Below are positions 63,276-64,000 of a DNA stretch of 64,000 nucleotides, piece after piece. The first letter of the stretch is position 1, and every line of letters starts with the position of its first letter. Made by a program: the position numbers and the translations under genes. The notes below the pieces were generated by a model. It saw only the letters and a program-made list of their open reading frames with translations. It did no database searches and was not told the origin of the DNA. The stretch is taken from positions 1,674,001 to 1,738,000 of the forward strand of contig NZ_CP139559.1 in NCBI RefSeq assembly GCF_034263275.1, given 5' to 3'. The stretch comes from Mucilaginibacter sp. cycad4 (GTDB lineage Bacteria; Bacteroidota; Bacteroidia; Sphingobacteriales; Sphingobacteriaceae).

Positions 63276-64000
63276 TATCCAACGGGTTTGATTGGGGGAT
63301 TGGTTAAACCGCCGGTATTTTTACTGCTGTCGTCGGGCTTGGCCCCCGTGCCTCTCAGCTGTACCAGCCTGTTTAACAGATCGAACCAGAATGTTGACCC
63401 TAAGGAAATCGCAAGAGCAGTGAGTAAGTATCCCGGCGATAGCTTGCCTGGATATTTAAAATGAGTAGCATTTTTACATGCCGGCGAATAATTCCTTATC
63501 ATTAAATTTAATTGCCCCTGCTGTTGTTTAATTCTCTTAAAACCGTTGGATGTCGAATCTTTCTTTTTTTTCAAGTCATTTTCTGCCGTTATTAGTTCCG
63601 ACTGTTGTTTTTGAAAAATGCGGCAGACCAGGCAGCTATCATTCTCAGGATTATTTATTGATAGGATTTGTGAGGCCTGGGCAATATCTGCTCTGACCGT
63701 AGTGCTCGCAGCCTTGAGCGTTTCATCATCCATTGTAGCAGTTTGAGTATTCTCTTTGGTGCCCCGGCTGATTGCAAGCTGTACAAGGTCATTTCGGGCA
63801 GTACTGTTTTTTGCAAGTAACTTGTAAATCGCAATTGTATCAACATGAAAGGCATTGGCAATAAAAAGGCCAATAAAAAACAGGATCAGTTTTGTTTGTT
63901 TAGTGTACCAACCAGAAACACGGTCCATAGTCTGATTATACCAACCTTCCAGGTTTAATTTGAACTGGTTAATATCGCCGGACGCATCGTTCCAGAGCTG
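63275..64000 (-). CDS. Integral membrane protein of unknown family (5' end outside window)
   Basis: The frame is open to the end of the window, so the N-terminus is missing. What is seen: a conserved block before the first helix (LEGWYNQTMDRVSGWYTKQT), a transmembrane helix (LILFFIGLFIANAFHVDTIA), a hydrophilic coiled-coil-like loop with a CLVC pair, a second helix (YLLTALAISLGSTFWFDLL) and the conserved tail NRLVQLRGTGAKP. The two conserved blocks recur in a widespread uncharacterised bacterial membrane family. An internal ATG at 63928 would miss part of the first block and is unlikely to be the start. First visible gene of the protease operon. Confidence 0.75.
   Translation of the reverse strand, partial: QLWNDASGDINQFKLNLEGWYNQTMDRVSGWYTKQTKLILFFIGLFIANAFHVDTIAIYKLLAKNSTARNDLVQLAISRGTKENTQTATMDDETLKAASTTVRADIAQASQILSINNPENDSCLVCRIFQKQQSELITAENDLKKKKDSTSNGFKRIKQQQGQLNLMIRNYSPACKNATHFKYPGKLSPGYLLTALAISLGSTFWFDLLNRLVQLRGTGAKPDDSSKNTGGLTNPPIKPVG

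Overview
The window comes from a member of the Bacteroidota, most likely a Sphingobacteriaceae relative such as Mucilaginibacter or Pedobacter. This is inferred from a SusC/SusD pair, a type IX secretion sorting domain next to a PorP/SprF protein, many lipoproteins with a [L/T/S]-A-[G/A/S]-C box, TAnnTTTG-like -7 promoter boxes and several TTG starts. No rRNA, tRNA, CRISPR array, integrase or transposase was seen.

Layout. 0-8.3 kb: a truncated sorbosone dehydrogenase-like lipoprotein, a Gly/Asn/Trp-rich secreted protein, a LacI regulator, a ybbA-ybbP-tesA-like operon, a frameshifted GNAT acetyltransferase and a MarR regulator. 8.5-13.5 kb: a heterodimeric ABC exporter divergent from marR, then an inactive-Nudix (NrtR/AraR-like) regulator. 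13.6-18.2 kb: a giant PKD/CHU_C surface protein with its PorP/SprF partner. 18.4-25.2 kb: two small acidic proteins, an arginine decarboxylase-like PLP enzyme, a GlxA-type regulator, DoxX-like membrane proteins, a RibD/DHFR-like reductase, a small HTH protein and a frameshifted membrane-tethered HTH-like protein. 25.8-28.8 kb: phospho-sugar mutase, an RRM RNA-binding protein and a secreted orphan.

29.3-50.4 kb is a nutrient-uptake and surface-enzyme locus. It holds a TPR/transmembrane/HTH regulator, SusC, SusD, two very large VCBS/FG-GAP-ASPIC lipoproteins, a vanadium haloperoxidase/PAP2-type lipoprotein, a GH65 enzyme, a periplasmic GH37 trehalase and a GH130 protein. SusCD would import a glycan or glycoconjugate, the VCBS proteins may bind it at the surface, and the GH65, GH37 and GH130 enzymes would cut it. 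The substrate is not known; alpha-glucosides and trehalose are indicated by two of the enzymes.

50.5-57.2 kb carries a SWIM-SNF2 helicase and a YncE-propeller/phosphoesterase fusion. 57.5-58.6 kb carries a DNase II homologue, unusual in bacteria. 59.0-64.0 kb is a tight minus-strand operon that runs off the window: an integral membrane protein, an SH3b-trypsin-like protease, a 744-residue secreted protein of unknown family with a possible beta-barrel end, and a papain-like (C1) protease. This operon is the best candidate in the window for an undescribed system: two proteases of different mechanism with a membrane protein and an orphan envelope protein.
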